Part shown: positions 1 through 12,700 of the stretch, one piece after another
Layout of the letters: every line of letters starts with the position of its first letter
Position numbering within the stretch: position 1 is the stretch's first letter
Assembly (NCBI GenBank): GCA_001574975.1
Contig: KQ965739.1
Span: 226,656 to 290,655 of the forward strand
Direction: 5' to 3'
DNA from: Gonapodya prolifera JEL478
Lineage: Eukaryota; Monoblepharomycota; Monoblepharidomycetes; Monoblepharidales; Gonapodyaceae
DNA: 64,000 bases
Program-made: the position numbers and the translations under genes
The notes under the pieces: model-generated
What the model saw: the letters and a program-made list of their open reading frames with translations, nothing else
The model's database searches: none
Told to the model about the DNA's origin: nothing

Positions 1-42
1 TCCGGCGGAAAGCCATTGTCACTCTCCGGGGCGTCACCTCAG

Positions 43-752
43 GCCAAAAGTGATCAAAATAATACCAAGCGCAACAGAGTGATGGCAATCGTGGGCGACG
101 GAAGCTTTCAGGTGCAGTTCAATGACTCACGGAGCGGTCTCTCGAACGCAAAAGTTTTGTGGTTTACAAATAGGTCGGAGCTCAAGAACTCAGCACGGCA
201 ATCAGGTACGGCGCGGCAGGAGTTATGATGGTCGTGAATAACGGCGTGAGTGAGCGTGTGTCGTCGTTACGATTATGTATGCCTGATGGAAATGCCTGCT
301 GTCATTTTATCAGGGATACGCTATTGAGGACCAGCTCCACGAGTAAGCGCAGTGCCTTGAAGACGGATGCGACCGCTTTGTCTCACCAGCTCACGCATTC
401 TAGTGGCCCGTACAATCGGATCCAGGTATATACTGCGGTTCGTCTCCCTTGCACAAATGTAATGCTCAAGGCACCACCCTTCGCGCTCCCCGGCCCCTCA
501 CAGAACTGGCGCTTCGCAGACCTCGTCTCCCTCTTCTCTTCCGCGCCCACCGCCCTGAACCCCGCACACGCGTGGTCTGCGGTGTGCCACACGGGCGCAG
601 ATCTAGAGCGTGTCATGGAGCGCGTTCACGGAGATCCGGATGGCCTGGCACTGATCGAGGTGGTCATTCCGACCGACGATGTCACCAAGGAGTTGGCGGA
701 GTGGGGCGGCAAGGTGCGTGCGGACGGGGGTGGAGGGGAAGTGGGTATGTAA
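43..752 (+). CDS. Pyruvate/indolepyruvate decarboxylase-like TPP enzyme, C-terminal part (5' end outside window)
   Basis: This is the carboxy-terminal part of a thiamine-pyrophosphate-dependent 2-oxo acid decarboxylase. Exons read 43-111, 174-245, 314-342, 404-425 and 504-752; the spliced frame stays open and stops at 752. The TPP-binding GDG motif appears as VGDGSFQ. It is followed by AQELSTAIRYG, then VVNNGGYAIEDQLHDGPYN, the signature of the plant/fungal pyruvate decarboxylase TPP domain, then QNWRFADL and a closing LIEVVIPTDD. That order and spacing match the family. The N-terminal and middle domains lie before the window, and the first exon boundary at 43 is my guess. Substrate (pyruvate, indolepyruvate or phenylpyruvate) cannot be told from this piece. 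The last residues are Gly-rich and less conserved. Confidence 0.85.
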
Positions 753-1003
753 AGGTGACGGTTTTGTGGATAGGTCGGAGCGTATACGAAGCGGGTGGGG
801 TGAGAGGTCTCCATTTCATGGGGAGGGGGGTTCTTTCTGCAACAGCTTTTGCATAGTTTAGTTTTGCCTGTCTTCTCAATTCAACCGAACGTCTTCGCAA
901 TTTTGCAACCCACTACGACGGACAGCGGATCGTGCTTAAAGCATCACTACGGAAAGACGCAGCGCATTTCGAGACAGCCAGTTGCTGCAGCTCTATCACC
1001 GAA

Positions 1004-2276
1004 ATGCCGCCACTCCCCGTACAGCCGGTGGACCATCAACACCTCAGCGAGGTCCAGCTGGTAACAGTTGAGCAACACGACGTCGTCAGACACGTCACCA
1101 AAGGCGAGGTGGGGCTCCTTCGCGGAACAGAAGCAGCGATGCTGGAGATGGAGATGGTGGCGAGGGCGATGCCCAAGGTGCTACTTCACGAACATCTCGA
1201 GTGGGTGAGCACGAGGGGTGGAGTACGGAAGAAGATTTTATGTACTCACCGCTGCTGCGTCTTTTGTGACGTTGACTCGCCTCAGCGGCGGTCTCCGGCC
1301 GTCCACGCTTCTCGAACTTCTCGTCTCCCGTAACATGGCCACCCCAGCTCCGTGCGCAACCACGCTGACCACCTGGTTCCGCGACCGGGCGCACTCGGGG
1401 TCCCTTCCTGCGTACCTATCGTCCTTTGCGCTGACCATTGCGGCCATGGCGTCCCCCGAAGCCCTCGAGCGGGTCGCGTTCGAGGCGGCCGAGGACGCGT
1501 GGCATGACGGCGTGGTACTCGCTGAGTTCCGCGCGGATCCGCTCGCGTTTGAGGCCTATGGCGTATCGGGAGAGGATGCTGTTGAGGCCATGCTGCGCGG
1601 GTTGGCAAGGAGCGAGCTCCCCAACGGTCTGATTGTGTGCGGGATGCGGGAGACCCCCGAGGAAAGGGTCATGCGCGCGGCGGAGCTAGCGGCGCGGTAT
1701 GCGGGAATGGGAGTTGTTGGGTTCGACCTTGCCGGGCCCGAGTTTGGGTTCCCTGCGACAACGCATGCCCGCGCGCTGCGGGTGGCGCTGGACGCGGGGC
1801 TGGGGCTCACGCTGCATGCAGGCGAGGCAGATGGACCCGAGCGAGTGTTGGAAGCTGTGCGGTTGGGCGCGCGGCGGGTCGGACATGGAGTGAGGCTCGG
1901 GGATGTGCTAATGGACCCGGGGATGGCGTCGTTACTGGAAGAAGCCAAGGCGAAGGACGTGCACCTGGAGGTATGCCCTACGAGCAACGTGCATACAGGA
2001 GCGGTTGCGTCGGTGGCGGGGCATCCTGTGGTGGAGCTGTGGAGGGCGGGTGTGAGCGTGTCGTTTCACACGGACAATCGGTTGATGTCAGGGGTGACAC
2101 ACTCGGGGGAGGCGCTGGCGCTGATGATGGACGCGGGGTTGTCGGAGGAGGATTTGGTGCGAATGAGCATGGAAGCGGCGAGGCATTCGTTCCTGGCAGA
2201 GGAGGTGCGCAGTGCGGCGGTGGAGAAGATTCGCAAGTTTAGCAGCAGGAGAGGGGGGAGTGTGTTGGTGGAGTGA
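1004..2276 (+). CDS. Adenosine deaminase family protein
   Basis: Zinc hydrolase that deaminates adenosine or a related purine to its inosine form. Two exons, 1004-1200 and 1286-2276, give 395 residues. Splicing 1201-1285 (donor GTGGGT) restores the zinc motif LHEHLDGGLRPSTLLEL, which is broken without it. Later family motifs are in order: GFDLAGPE, LHAGEADGP, RRVGHGVRL (catalytic His), EVCPTSN and HTDNRLMSG. The Thr-Asp-Asn form of the last motif recalls actinobacterial adenosine deaminases, where animals have Thr-Asp-Asp. The start is uncertain: ATGs lie at 1004 and at 1139 in the same frame, and the long N-terminus before the MPKVLLHEH segment is not family-like. The gene is GC-rich like its neighbour upstream. 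It may be a salvage enzyme or a related aminohydrolase; the family call is firm, exact substrate is not. Confidence 0.88.
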
Positions 2277-2525
2277 CCTTGATTAGTGTATGGTGATTGG
2301 GTGTGTTGAGATTTGCAGATATTGTAATTTGATTGCTTATATTAGTTGGCTGCAGTGGGACACCAAACGGAAACAAACACGAAGCGCTGGTGTCAAGGAG
2401 CAACAGAGCAAAAGTAAAAGTAGGATATGAAGACGTTGGGTGTGTGAACGCGCACTCTGCGTTTTCTCCTTTCCTTCGTTGCGAGTGACCGAAGCAGGAG
2501 CGAACACCCGATCATTGCAAGAGAA

Positions 2526-5500
2526 ATGGCCCCGCCTGCAGGTGGACCGGTCTCGCCGCATGCGGAAACGCAGCGATCGCACAAGAAAAGCGGAAAAGCG
2601 TCAGCATCGTCCGCAAAGGGAAAGAGCACAGGAAGCTGGGATGACGAGGATGCGACGCGAGAGGGAATGCGACACCACTCGGACATGATGCTCGACGGCG
2701 ATTCGGGCGACTCCGACCCAGAGGGCCTGTCGCACGCGGCCCCGCTCTACTCCTTCTCGACACTCGAGCGCCAAATGACGGCCATCGCACCATCCCCCTC
2801 CGAGCCCGAATGCCCCGACTTCACGGACCTCTCCGCACCACACATCGAGTCCTTCAATGCCCTGTTCCAAATGCAGGGCGAGCAGGACGACGTCGGTTTG
2901 CTCACCTATGCCATTCGCGATGTCGGCAAGAGGGTCTTCTATGACGGGTTTGGCGTGCCACAGGAGGACGCAAACGCGCCACCAAAGAGTTTTACAAAAG
3001 GGGATGCCGAGAGTAGGAGAGCCGTGCTTGGGAATAAACTGGAAAGTGAGTGGTAGTCGTCCCATGGTTGGGTTCACCGACGTTAATGGTCGCACGGAGG
3101 AGCACGTGCTTTCGCTGCACCGATCTTGATTCCTATCTTGGAACGGAGAGCTGGATAAAGTCACTGGTGCTGGTGACAGACTCTGAATCGTGGAAAAACG
3201 GTGTGACGGATTCCGAACCGTGCAAAATGGCCACTAGTGGCGGTGACGAGGGATTCTACATCGTTGAAGAAAAGAAACTGGTGGCGAAAACAGTGGGGAA
3301 TAGTTTAATCCACGATTTCGAGGATATCGTGCCCAAGTGACACCACGCTGAGCACCTCAAATCCCATTCCTAACTCTCCTCTCATCCTATCAACCCCTGC
3401 TCACCGCACCTACTCACCCCCCAGTCTGGTTCTCCGACGTCCGTCTCTCTCGCCCCACGCTCCCCGACTCGTCCCTCTCCGCCACGCCCCAACTCTTCCC
3501 CTCGGAATGCCGCGAGCGCGGCGTCTCGTACAAGGGCAGAATGCAGGTTAAGGTGTCGTGGAGGATCAACGATGGACAGCTCAATGAGGTCTGGAAGGAG
3601 GGTGGGGGTGTGCCCGTTATGATTAAGGTGCGTGGGATTGAAGTGGGTGGGGGATGGTGGAGAAGAGCGGTTGTAGAGAGGAGAGGAGTAGTGATCGAGG
3701 GGAGTTGGAATGATCAATTTTGGGATTCGGTCGCTTTTTGCATTGCGGTTAAAGCGGGTACAACGGACGCCAACCTTGGAATATGACACAGATTTGATTT
3801 AACTCATTCTCCCATTCTTGCCCCGCACCCCTTCACTCCTCCTCCTATCCATCACCAGTCCGCCAAATGCAACCTGCACGCTCTCCCACCCACCAAACTG
3901 ATCCAACGCCACGAAGACCCCACCGACCTTGGTGCCGTCTTCCTCGTGAACGGGATTGAGCGTCTCATCCGTCTCCTCATCGTGCCTCGGCGGCACCACC
4001 CGACGGCGCTCATTCGCCCCTCGTTCGGCAAGCGCGGGGAGAAGTACACGCACTACGGTGTCGCCCTGCGGCTCGTCAGGAGGGACGAGTCGGCGCAGAC
4101 GATCACGCTGCACTATCTCGACGACGGCGCCGTCACGTTGCGGTTTTCGTGGAGGAAACAGGAGTATGTCGTTCCCGTTGTGCTCATCTTGAGGGCGCTC
4201 GAGGAGTGCTCCGATAGAGACTTGTTTGAGAAGATTGCAGGAACGCCGGCCAACAGGCGAGGTGCGTCCAAGGGCGCCGCCGACCCCTCTGCCGCATCAG
4301 ACCCTCTTTCCACACACACTGAGCTTCTGCTCCGGTCCTGGAGAGACACGCCCTTCTCGGGGCGCTGTCGAACGCGCGCAGAGTGTGTCAGATTCTTGGG
4401 GGAGAGGTTCCACGTCATGCTGGGAACGGACCCCGGAGCCACCGACGAGGAGGTCGGAAAGGAGTTCTTGGAAAGAGTTTTGGTGTCTGGAGACAGTCAC
4501 GGGGCGGATACGTCGGAGAGGTTTGAGATGTTGATGTAAGTTTGTGGCGAAAGGAAGGCCACGTTGACATCACCCTCACTCATTTGTCTGCGTATCGCGT
4601 TTCAGTCTCGCCATCCAAAAACTCTTCCTCCTCGCATCTGGACTCATAGCGCAAGACAACCCCGATTCTCCCGCCAACCAGGAGCTCTTGCTGGGCGGAT
4701 TCCTCTATGGGGGCATTCTCAAGGAGAAACTGGCCGACTGGCTGGACGCGATCGGGTTACAGGTGGGGGTCGACAAGAGGTTGTTAAAGGGGAAGACACC
4801 TGTCAATTTTGAGGACGGTGGGTGAACCGTTGGAAGTTCTGTCTTTGACGACGTGTCGCTAATACGACCCAATGAACATCAGCCAAATATGTTACACGCC
4901 TCTTTGGTCGTCCCTCCGCCGACTTTGGGCGGAAGCTGGAGTATTTCCTCGCGACGGGCAATCTCGTCTCCAACACCGGCCTGGACCTTCCCCAAACATC
5001 CGGGTTCACCGTGGTCGCGGAACGCCTCAACCATCTTCGTTATCTTAGTCACTTCCGGTCTGTGCACAGAGGTGCTTTCTTCGCCGAGCTGAAAACCACC
5101 ACCGTCCGTAAGCTCGTTCCCGAGGCGTGGGGTTTCCTGTGCCCGGTGCACACACCGGACGGAGCGCCGTGCGGGCTGCTCAACCACTTGGCTCACAAAT
5201 GTCAGGTTGTCACCCGGTGGGTGGATTCGAGTGCGGTCGCGAGGGGTGCCGCGGAGCTTGGCGTGCGGCGTGCCACACCTCTCGAACCGGCAGACCCCCG
5301 CGTCACTGTACCTGTGTGTCTCGACGGCAAGGTTTTGGGCCGAGTGACTCCCGAACACGCCCAGCGCGTCCGTGACGTGCTCAGGTTCTGGAAGGTTACG
5401 CGACAGAGGGGAATTCCGCTCGACCTTGAGCTGGCCTTGGTTCCCCTTTCGGATCGTGGGCTAATGCCTGGGCTCTTCATGTTCACGTCCCCAGCACGGA

Positions 5501-7456
5501 TGGTCCGGCCTGTGCGGTATTTGGGATTGACGCGAATCGATAGCAACTCCGGAAAACGGGTTCCAGTCGGGGATGAGAACCGTTCGCTGGATCTGATTGG
5601 GACCTTTGAGCAGGTTTTCATGGACGTGGCATGCTTACCGAGGGATGTTGTGCCCGGGGTGACCACGCATATTGACTACAACCCCACGGACATGTTGAGT
5701 GTGGTGGCGAACTTGACGCCGTTCAGCGATTTCAACCAGAGTCCGAGGAACATGTATCAGTGTCAGGTGAGTCCCAATCAAGACGTCTTCCCACAGTGCG
5801 TTAAAGATTAACCAACCGAACCTGTTGTCAAGATGGGGAAACAAACCATGGGTACTCCTGTGCTCAATTTCGGTTACCGAACGGACAATAAGCTTTACCG
5901 CCTCTACACGGGCCAGAGTCCGATCGTACGGCCCAAGTTGTATGACAAGTATGACATCGATTCCTACCCCAATGGAATCAACGCAGTTGTTGCTGGTGAG
6001 TAGTAGCACGTGCGACATATATCCGACTTTGATGCTTGACATTTCCCCAATCCCAACAACAAGTAATCGCATACACTGGCTACGATATGGAAGATGCCAT
6101 GATTATCTGCAAAGGAGCTCACGAACGTGGATTCGGACACGGAGTGATTTACAAGTCGGAGTTCGTTGACCTCGCCGTTGAGGCCGGCGGCATGCGCAAG
6201 GGAGCATCAACCAAGGCCATTCCATTCCACTTTGGTGTGTCGAGCAACGTACCCGGAGCGGGAAAGCGTGGCGGAGTAGATGCAAAAGTCATGAACTTCC
6301 TCGACCAAGACGGTCTCCCACATATCGGCACAAAGCTCTCAGATGGAGATCCTTACTATGCATACGTCGATGAGACAACCGGCGCAGTCAAAGTTGTGCG
6401 ATATAAGTCGCTTGAGGATTCTTATGTGGACGAAGTGCGATTACTTGGGGACGAGACTGGTAAGGCCCCCCTCACACGAGTGCACATTAAGCTTCGGATA
6501 CCGCGTCAACCTGTCATCGGCGACAAATTCTCGTCGAGGCACGGACAGAAGGGTGTGTGCTCGCAAAAGTACCCCCAGGTGGACATGCCCTTCAGCGAGA
6601 GCGGGATTGTACCGGACGTCATCATCAACCCTCACGCGTTCCCAAGTCGAATGACGATCGGTATGTTTGTCGAAAGTCTCGCTGGCAAGGCAGGAGCAAT
6701 GCACGGTATGGCGCAGGATGCGACGCCATTCGTTTTCGGGGAGGAAATCGACGAAGAAAGTGGACAGAAGGTAGAAAAGCTGAGTGCAGCAGACTACTTT
6801 GGGGACCAGCTCCAGAAGGCGGGGTACAACTATCACGGAAATGAACCAATGTACAGTGGGATCACTGGGAAGGAGTTCAAGGCCGATATTTACATCGGGG
6901 TGAGTTCAGATACACTCTTTCTATTCTATTCATCAATTCTGGATGATGAATTGGTTTGGCACAGGTGGTTTACTATCAACGTCTTCGACACATGGTGTCA
7001 GACAAGTACCAGGTGCGCACGGTCGGCCCTGTTCACAATCTCACACAACAACCAGTGAAGGGTCGAAAACGAGCCGGTGGTATCCGATTTGGTGAAATGG
7101 AGCGGGATTCTCTTCTCGCACACGGAACAAGTTTCCTTCTTCAAGATCGATTGATGAACTGTTCCGACTACTCGCAGGTGAGTTTCAATGAATAAGCGCA
7201 ATCCGTTCTTTGTGTTTCACAGTCGTGTGTCTTCGTTCCACCGCAGTCATACATCTGCAAAACGTGCGGATCTATACTCACACCATCTCCCCACCCCCCG
7301 AGCACGATGGTCACCTCGCGCAGAGAGCGTGTAACCTGCGGCACCTGCAAATCTTCCAAAGGCATTGACACTGTAGCAATACCCTACGTCTTCCGATACT
7401 TGGCAACTGAACTTCTGGCGATGAACATTAAGCTTACTTTGGACACGAAGTCTTAG
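2526..7456 (+). CDS. RPA2: DNA-directed RNA polymerase I second-largest subunit (RPA135/RPA2)
   Basis: Core beta-like subunit of RNA polymerase I, which transcribes rRNA genes in the nucleolus. Nine exons (2526-3045, 3425-3627, 3859-4535, 4606-4817, 4883-5766, 5833-5995, 6064-6899, 6965-7177, 7247-7456) join in phase to 1305 residues, near the family length of about 1200. Diagnostic Pol I segments: [18 protein letters not shown] early on, [17 protein letters not shown], the fork region [11 protein letters not shown], then [21 protein letters not shown], and a C-terminal clamp with CKTCGS and CGTCKSS zinc pairs. The ending [19 protein letters not shown] is typical. The variable N-terminus (first 80 residues) is acidic and Ser-rich. 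The first intron, 379 nt, is much longer than the others and carries an imperfect direct repeat. Start at 2526 is the first ATG of the long open exon. Confidence 0.97.
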
Positions 7457-7954
7457 ACTGAAATTTAGATATGCTGTACGATATTGTATATCCGTGATAC
7501 CCTGCTCTGCTCATTTCACCATTATTTTGTTTTTTGAACGGTGATCTTGCGAGAGATCTTCTAATCCCGAAAAGGTAATGAAAGAACAGAAATCGCTATC
7601 GCAGCCATTGCAATTAAATACGGAAATTACTACGCAAAGGATAGCTGGAAGCATACGGGTAGTTGGTAGAGCAGTGGGATTGATCCGTTATTCCGAAATG
7701 AACGTGTTGCGGACATTCTGGTGCAGACAGTCCAGGAAAGAAGCGGCACTGCAAAACATCTTCTTCCGTGCACTCAGTTCGTCGCATTTAGTCGCGAGAA
7801 TTCTCAAATTGAACGGAGTGTTGGCGAGGCGGAGGTTCGGGGATCTCCTCAGTCAGGCACACCGGCCGCCACCTCCAAACGCGGCGCACAAACGGTTCAG
7901 AGATTGGACTCTCTCGCCAGCCCATTGCACCCGAACGTCCGCGCAGCCCTGCAG

Positions 7955-9169
7955 ATGGAAAACGTGCAGCCTGCCTACCTGCTCAAGGCCTACGACCGCG
8001 TCCGGCGACACTTCGTCAAGGAACTCTACGACCTCCATCTCGTCCATCCGTCCGACCTGGCGCATCCCACCCTCAAAGTCCAGGAATCGCTGCAGGGTAT
8101 TCTATTGGACAACCGCCACGAGGTGGCGAAAGAGGTCGAGCAGGTGTCCGCGATCCTTGCGGTACTTGCGAAGGTTCCACACGAAAATTTCGCCAGTGTG
8201 AACACCCATGTTCTCCTCACAATCCACCGACTTCTCGTCGACTTTGAGAGCTTCCGCAAAAACTTCCTGCGTGCAATGAGCGAGAATTCCAAAAACGTTG
8301 CAATTGCAATCAGCGGCGACCCTGATCTTCGCGCTCGAATTCGGTCTGTTCTAGGAGCGTTGGACCAAGACCCTGAGTGGACTGTGAGGGAGCGTGCGAG
8401 CCAGATGCTGGATGAACTTTCGCTGCGGGAACCCGCCACAGTAACTGTATCGACTTCAAGCTCAATGGCCATAACTGCAGCCCCGGACTCGTATATTGTG
8501 TATTCCAGTGATTGGCCCAGAAGTGAGTGTGTTAATATTGTGCATCTTGGCAGCCTTATAACTGTGCACTTCCAGCAATACCGAGTGTACCATTGGCGCC
8601 AATGGTGCCACAGATCGTGGCAACCACAGGTCCTGGACACACACAAGCTCTCGTTATTACCGTTCCTTCTACAGCTCCACTAAATCAGTGAGTATGCTAT
8701 ACTAACGTTGGTTTTCACAAGTCCTAATGATTATGTTTTCGTTCCGAACATTGTTCTAAAGGTACCCCGCTGCCCTTCCAATGACTCACCAACGTTACCC
8801 GTCGGACTTCTATAAGATTCAGGAGCCACAGTACGGAGTGACGCAAGCGCCCTCGATGCCTTCGATGTCTTCCGTCGGACACCAAAATCAACATCCAATG
8901 CCCGTGCAACGCGCTTCCAGCCAGCGGTCCATCAACAAAAGCTGTGGTGAATGTGGAACGACATCTTCTCCAGAGTGGAGAACTGGGCCTGCTGGAACCA
9001 AGTAAGAACTTTACTTTTCAAATTTACCACCTTCAGTACCCGTCTGATTCATCATCGTCACGACAGACTTTGCAATGCATGCGGGCTTCGATATCGCAGA
9101 CGCAACCAACAAAGCGCGGCGCAGAAGGGCAATGGCCTTGAATCACATGCCGTGGGAACTGCCGCATGA
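7955..9169 (+). CDS. GATA-type zinc-finger transcription factor
   Basis: Likely nuclear DNA-binding regulator. Exons 7955-8522, 8576-8687, 8762-9001 and 9067-9169 give 340 residues from the first in-frame ATG. The C-terminal finger is C-x2-C-x17-C-x2-C: CGECGTTSSPEWRTGP, then, across the last intron, LCNACGLRYRRR, and the protein stops 22 residues later. The N-terminal half (about 150 residues) is predicted helical and contains repeated hydrophobic heptad-like stretches (for example LLTIHRLLVDFESFRKNFL); I do not recognise it as a named domain. The linker is Pro/Gln/Ser-rich. The open frame runs upstream to about 7670 without an ATG and still looks coding, so a further 5' exon is probable. 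Fungal GATA factors act in nitrogen, iron and light responses; which of these applies cannot be said. Confidence 0.82.
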
Positions 9170-9700
9170 ATCAATTTTTGTTTTGATGGGTTTCTGCACT
9201 TCACCAGCAAATTTGGAATGCAATCACGACTTCAATACCAAGCAGAATCGGAGGGGCAACGAGCAATGGACAACTACCTCTTTACCTTTACTACTTTCCC
9301 CAACTACCACAGTTTTAATGACAATATGTCTTGCATACAATTGCGTGGTAGACAAATACATTTCTAGCATATGAAATCTCTCTTATCTTCGTTTCATGAC
9401 TCAGCGTTTAGGTTTGCACCTGGCGTACCTTTCTTCCCTCACCCTTGGCATGTTTCGCTTTTGTTAGCTGTGGCCAAGTCCATGGCAAAACGTTCGTATT
9501 TATATTCATTATTCATTACGAGTAGTTATAAAATGATGCATGATCTCACAACCTTGTTGTTGTGCAAAGCTGACATGCAAGTAGCAAACTAAGTTTATGA
9601 ACGCATTGCGACCAGACCTCCAACACGGTCCTTAGGTCTGTAGCTCTGGATGAACCACGGCAGTTCATCTCTCTTGAGTCACCAGCCGGTCATCCCATCT
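9170..9700. other. Convergent intergenic gap, no gene seen
   Basis: This stretch lies between the 3' ends of the GATA-factor gene (+) and the SWIRM-JAMM gene (-). It is AT-richer than the flanking exons, with short T runs and no open frame that shows a family motif or coding-like splice structure. It probably holds the two 3' untranslated regions and their polyadenylation signals. Confidence 0.5.
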
Positions 9701-12700
9701 CTATGGCGCGACCTGCTCACCACCTTTCAAGGACTCGGCACCCAGTTGAACCGCAGATCCGCCGAGGCGCCCTGCAACCCACCCAACTATAGCCTCCACG
9801 TACTCCTCCCCTAGACCCACCAAATCGGCGCGAAGTGAGTCGAGGACTCGGGCAAGCCGCGGGGATGAACTCTCTTCTGATTGATCAGGACCCAGTGGTA
9901 CAGCACTGGACGAGTGTAAAATTTTAAAACGCACCAGCAGTAGGACCCATTCACAAAGCGCTACTCACTGCGGATCCCCTTTCGCCTCCTCCACGACATC
10001 ATCCATCTGCTTCCTCACTGTATCCCACGTGGCATGAACAACATGGTTTCTGACCTCATCATCTTTTGGTTGCTCTTGGAAGCCATCGAGCACAACCTCC
10101 CACCCCATGCTATATGGTACCCTTCCTGCGCCACCTGGTATCCATTGATCCAACCCCACATGGAAGACGCCCCATTTTGACCCCACGCCCTGTCCCCCAC
10201 GTGGACTCACAATGACGCCAACAAACGGCTCCACATCCTTCCCGCCTGACCCACCACTCTCTGTCACACACCCGCCCCTGCGGAAAAGTGCCTGATAGCC
10301 TCCCTGAGTCGCTACATCCCTTCCACTTGGTCTTGCCTCGAACGTCGGGTGAGAGTGGTACCATCCCACTACCTCGAGATCCCTTTCGGCAAACTCTTTC
10401 CTCGCCGCGAGCTCCGAGAGTGGGTCGATTTCACAGTGCACGGGGGAGGACGAAAGAGAGCGACATGGGCGCGCAAGACGGAGGTGAAGGGTCGCCGGGG
10501 AGTCCCCGGTAGAGGGACGGAAGGTACCAGCCAGAAGGCCCAGAGTTTCGTGGTGGGAGAGATGTGCATGCAGATCGATTAAAAGCTTCCATAAAAAGGG
10601 GCACAAGGAAGAGGAGTGGATGGTTTAGTGAATTCGAGCTCCCTTCACAAGCTAAACACTTACCTTCACCCCAACGTCGACCACCACCTTAAATGGACCC
10701 GCTCTTCCATAGTTTGACACCTCTATAAGTGCCAAATCTTCGTCCCCGTAGCCCACACCACTTGCACCCGCCCAGTCTACTTTCCACCGTCTCCTCCGGC
10801 CTCCCTTCCTCTTCTTCCCCCCTTTGCCCCTCTTCCTTCTTTCAAACCTCTCCAGTGCTGCTTCAACCTCCTTCGGGGCAAAATATCTTGCATTTGCAAC
10901 CATCAGTTTCCGTTGGTCCTCGTCTGACATCCCCAAAGAAGATCCCGTTGACCCTTGAGACGAATCCGTGTCTGAAGCCCCCCCGCCGCTCCTCGCTGTG
11001 GAAGTAGCCCAAAGTCCAGGCGGAGCACGAGAACGTGCGGGGTACCGAGCCAATCCGCGGTCATCTCCACCCTCCAAATCTGCACCCAAGACTACAGGGT
11101 CTGGTCGAGCTCGCTTTTTCGGAGGGAGCAAGTTCTTCTTCTCCCCGCGGCGCAACGCACCACGGTTGATAGCCCCACAACGCTCAAGAAAACGATGCAC
11201 TCTCGACACGGCATGCACGTCGCCCTCCTTGAGGCCTCGACGGCATCGCGTCTTTGTAAGATATCGAGGCCCCGCTGGGGGTGGGCGTACGCGGGACGTC
11301 AACTTCGCTGGCGTTGCTGACGAAACGGTCCTCTCATACTCGCCAAGGCATTCGGCCCACAACGCCAATACATGATTGCGGATTCGGACATATCGCTCTG
11401 GGGTTTTCTGAGCCTGCTTCAGGGATCGCGGGGGGAGAAAAAATTCAGGATTGTGCAAGGCTTCGAGTGGGTGGATCAGCGTAGATTGGATGGGCTTAAG
11501 GTGAACGTGGTCATTACCAGTTGCATAATAATGAAGAAAGCCTTCTTGAATCATCTCTCAGTATTCCTGCTCTACATGAAAACTCACCGTGTCCCAGAGA
11601 TCATCCGATTCCTCCTCCCCATCAGCGTCCGAGCCTCCATCACGCTCGTTACCATCGATGTCGGACTTTTTCTCAAGCTTGAGCTCGACGTTGCGATCGT
11701 CCGAGTTTTCGAGGAGTCCAGAGTCCATCTGATTGGCCTTCTTCTCGCTCTGTTCCCCATTCCCGGTGGCATCCGCTGGGGCGCTGGTGTCCCGAGAAAC
11801 GGATCGCTCTACCGAGGTTGTCGCGTCTGATGATTCCACAGTAACTCCGAACTTGTCGCGTCTCGTGGACACGTCGTGTCCTTTCACCCTGTCAACTTCT
11901 CCTTGAACGCTTTCGTACAGGTTCCCGTCCCCAACGCTTGCCAGTGGTTCGTTAGGCAACGCTTTCCTCCTCGCAACCCCATGCGAGGCCTGGGCCAGTG
12001 AATTGGTCTGTGTGGGTTCCCCTGTAGGAGCATCTGAGACCTCACTTGCACTGTCAGTTTCTCCTTTCGTCTGCTTATTCCCATGATACGAAATGTCTGA
12101 GCCAGGCGTATCGTCTTCCATTCGACCATTGGGTAGTGCTATGGGATTTTGCACTGGTTGCGCTCTGGGAACAGATAACTTGCGTTTTGAAGGTGGCTTT
12201 TGGTTTGATGGCGATGTCAGATCTGATGGTACGGAAGAGTTTGAGATTGGGAGCGTTAGAGGGGTGACGGGGAGTGGGGGGTCGGAAGGAGGATTTGGTG
12301 GGGGCTTGCGGCTTGGATCCCCATGTCCTCCGGTTGAAGCAGCGGCGAGACTGTCACGCTCCTGCACTCCGGAGCTTGCTGCCACGGTGTCTAAGTGTGC
12401 ATCTCCGGTGCTGTCCACATCGTCGAGCTCAACGTCAACATCAACTTCCAGTTCCTCGTTCAGCTCGTCCCCGTCAGCTTTCACGAGTCGCACAGTCTCC
12501 TTCGAAACAACATTAAGTCGTTGTGCAGGCTGTGAGGGATTGCTGGGTTGCGTAACCGCGTGCTCCGCAGGGCGGCTTCTCTTGGCTGGTCGTGCAGGTT
12601 GTGAGGACGGAGCGACTTGAGAGGGCTTTGGTTTCACAGGTCGCGGTTTTGGCTTCGACTTAGCCCGCGCCTGCACGGCTTTTGGTTGACGTGGATTCGG

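Noticed and set aside
3050-3340. 96-codon open frame inside the first RPA2 intron
   Set aside because: The reading frame of RPA2 jumps cleanly over it (GNKLE-I-WFSDV), and the frame shows no motif, so it is treated as intronic.
7650-7700. tRNA-like D-arm text (GGTAGTTGGTAGAGCAGTGG)
   Set aside because: No GGTTCGAATCC-type B box and no closing acceptor stem follow at the right distance, so this is most likely chance or part of the GATA gene leader.
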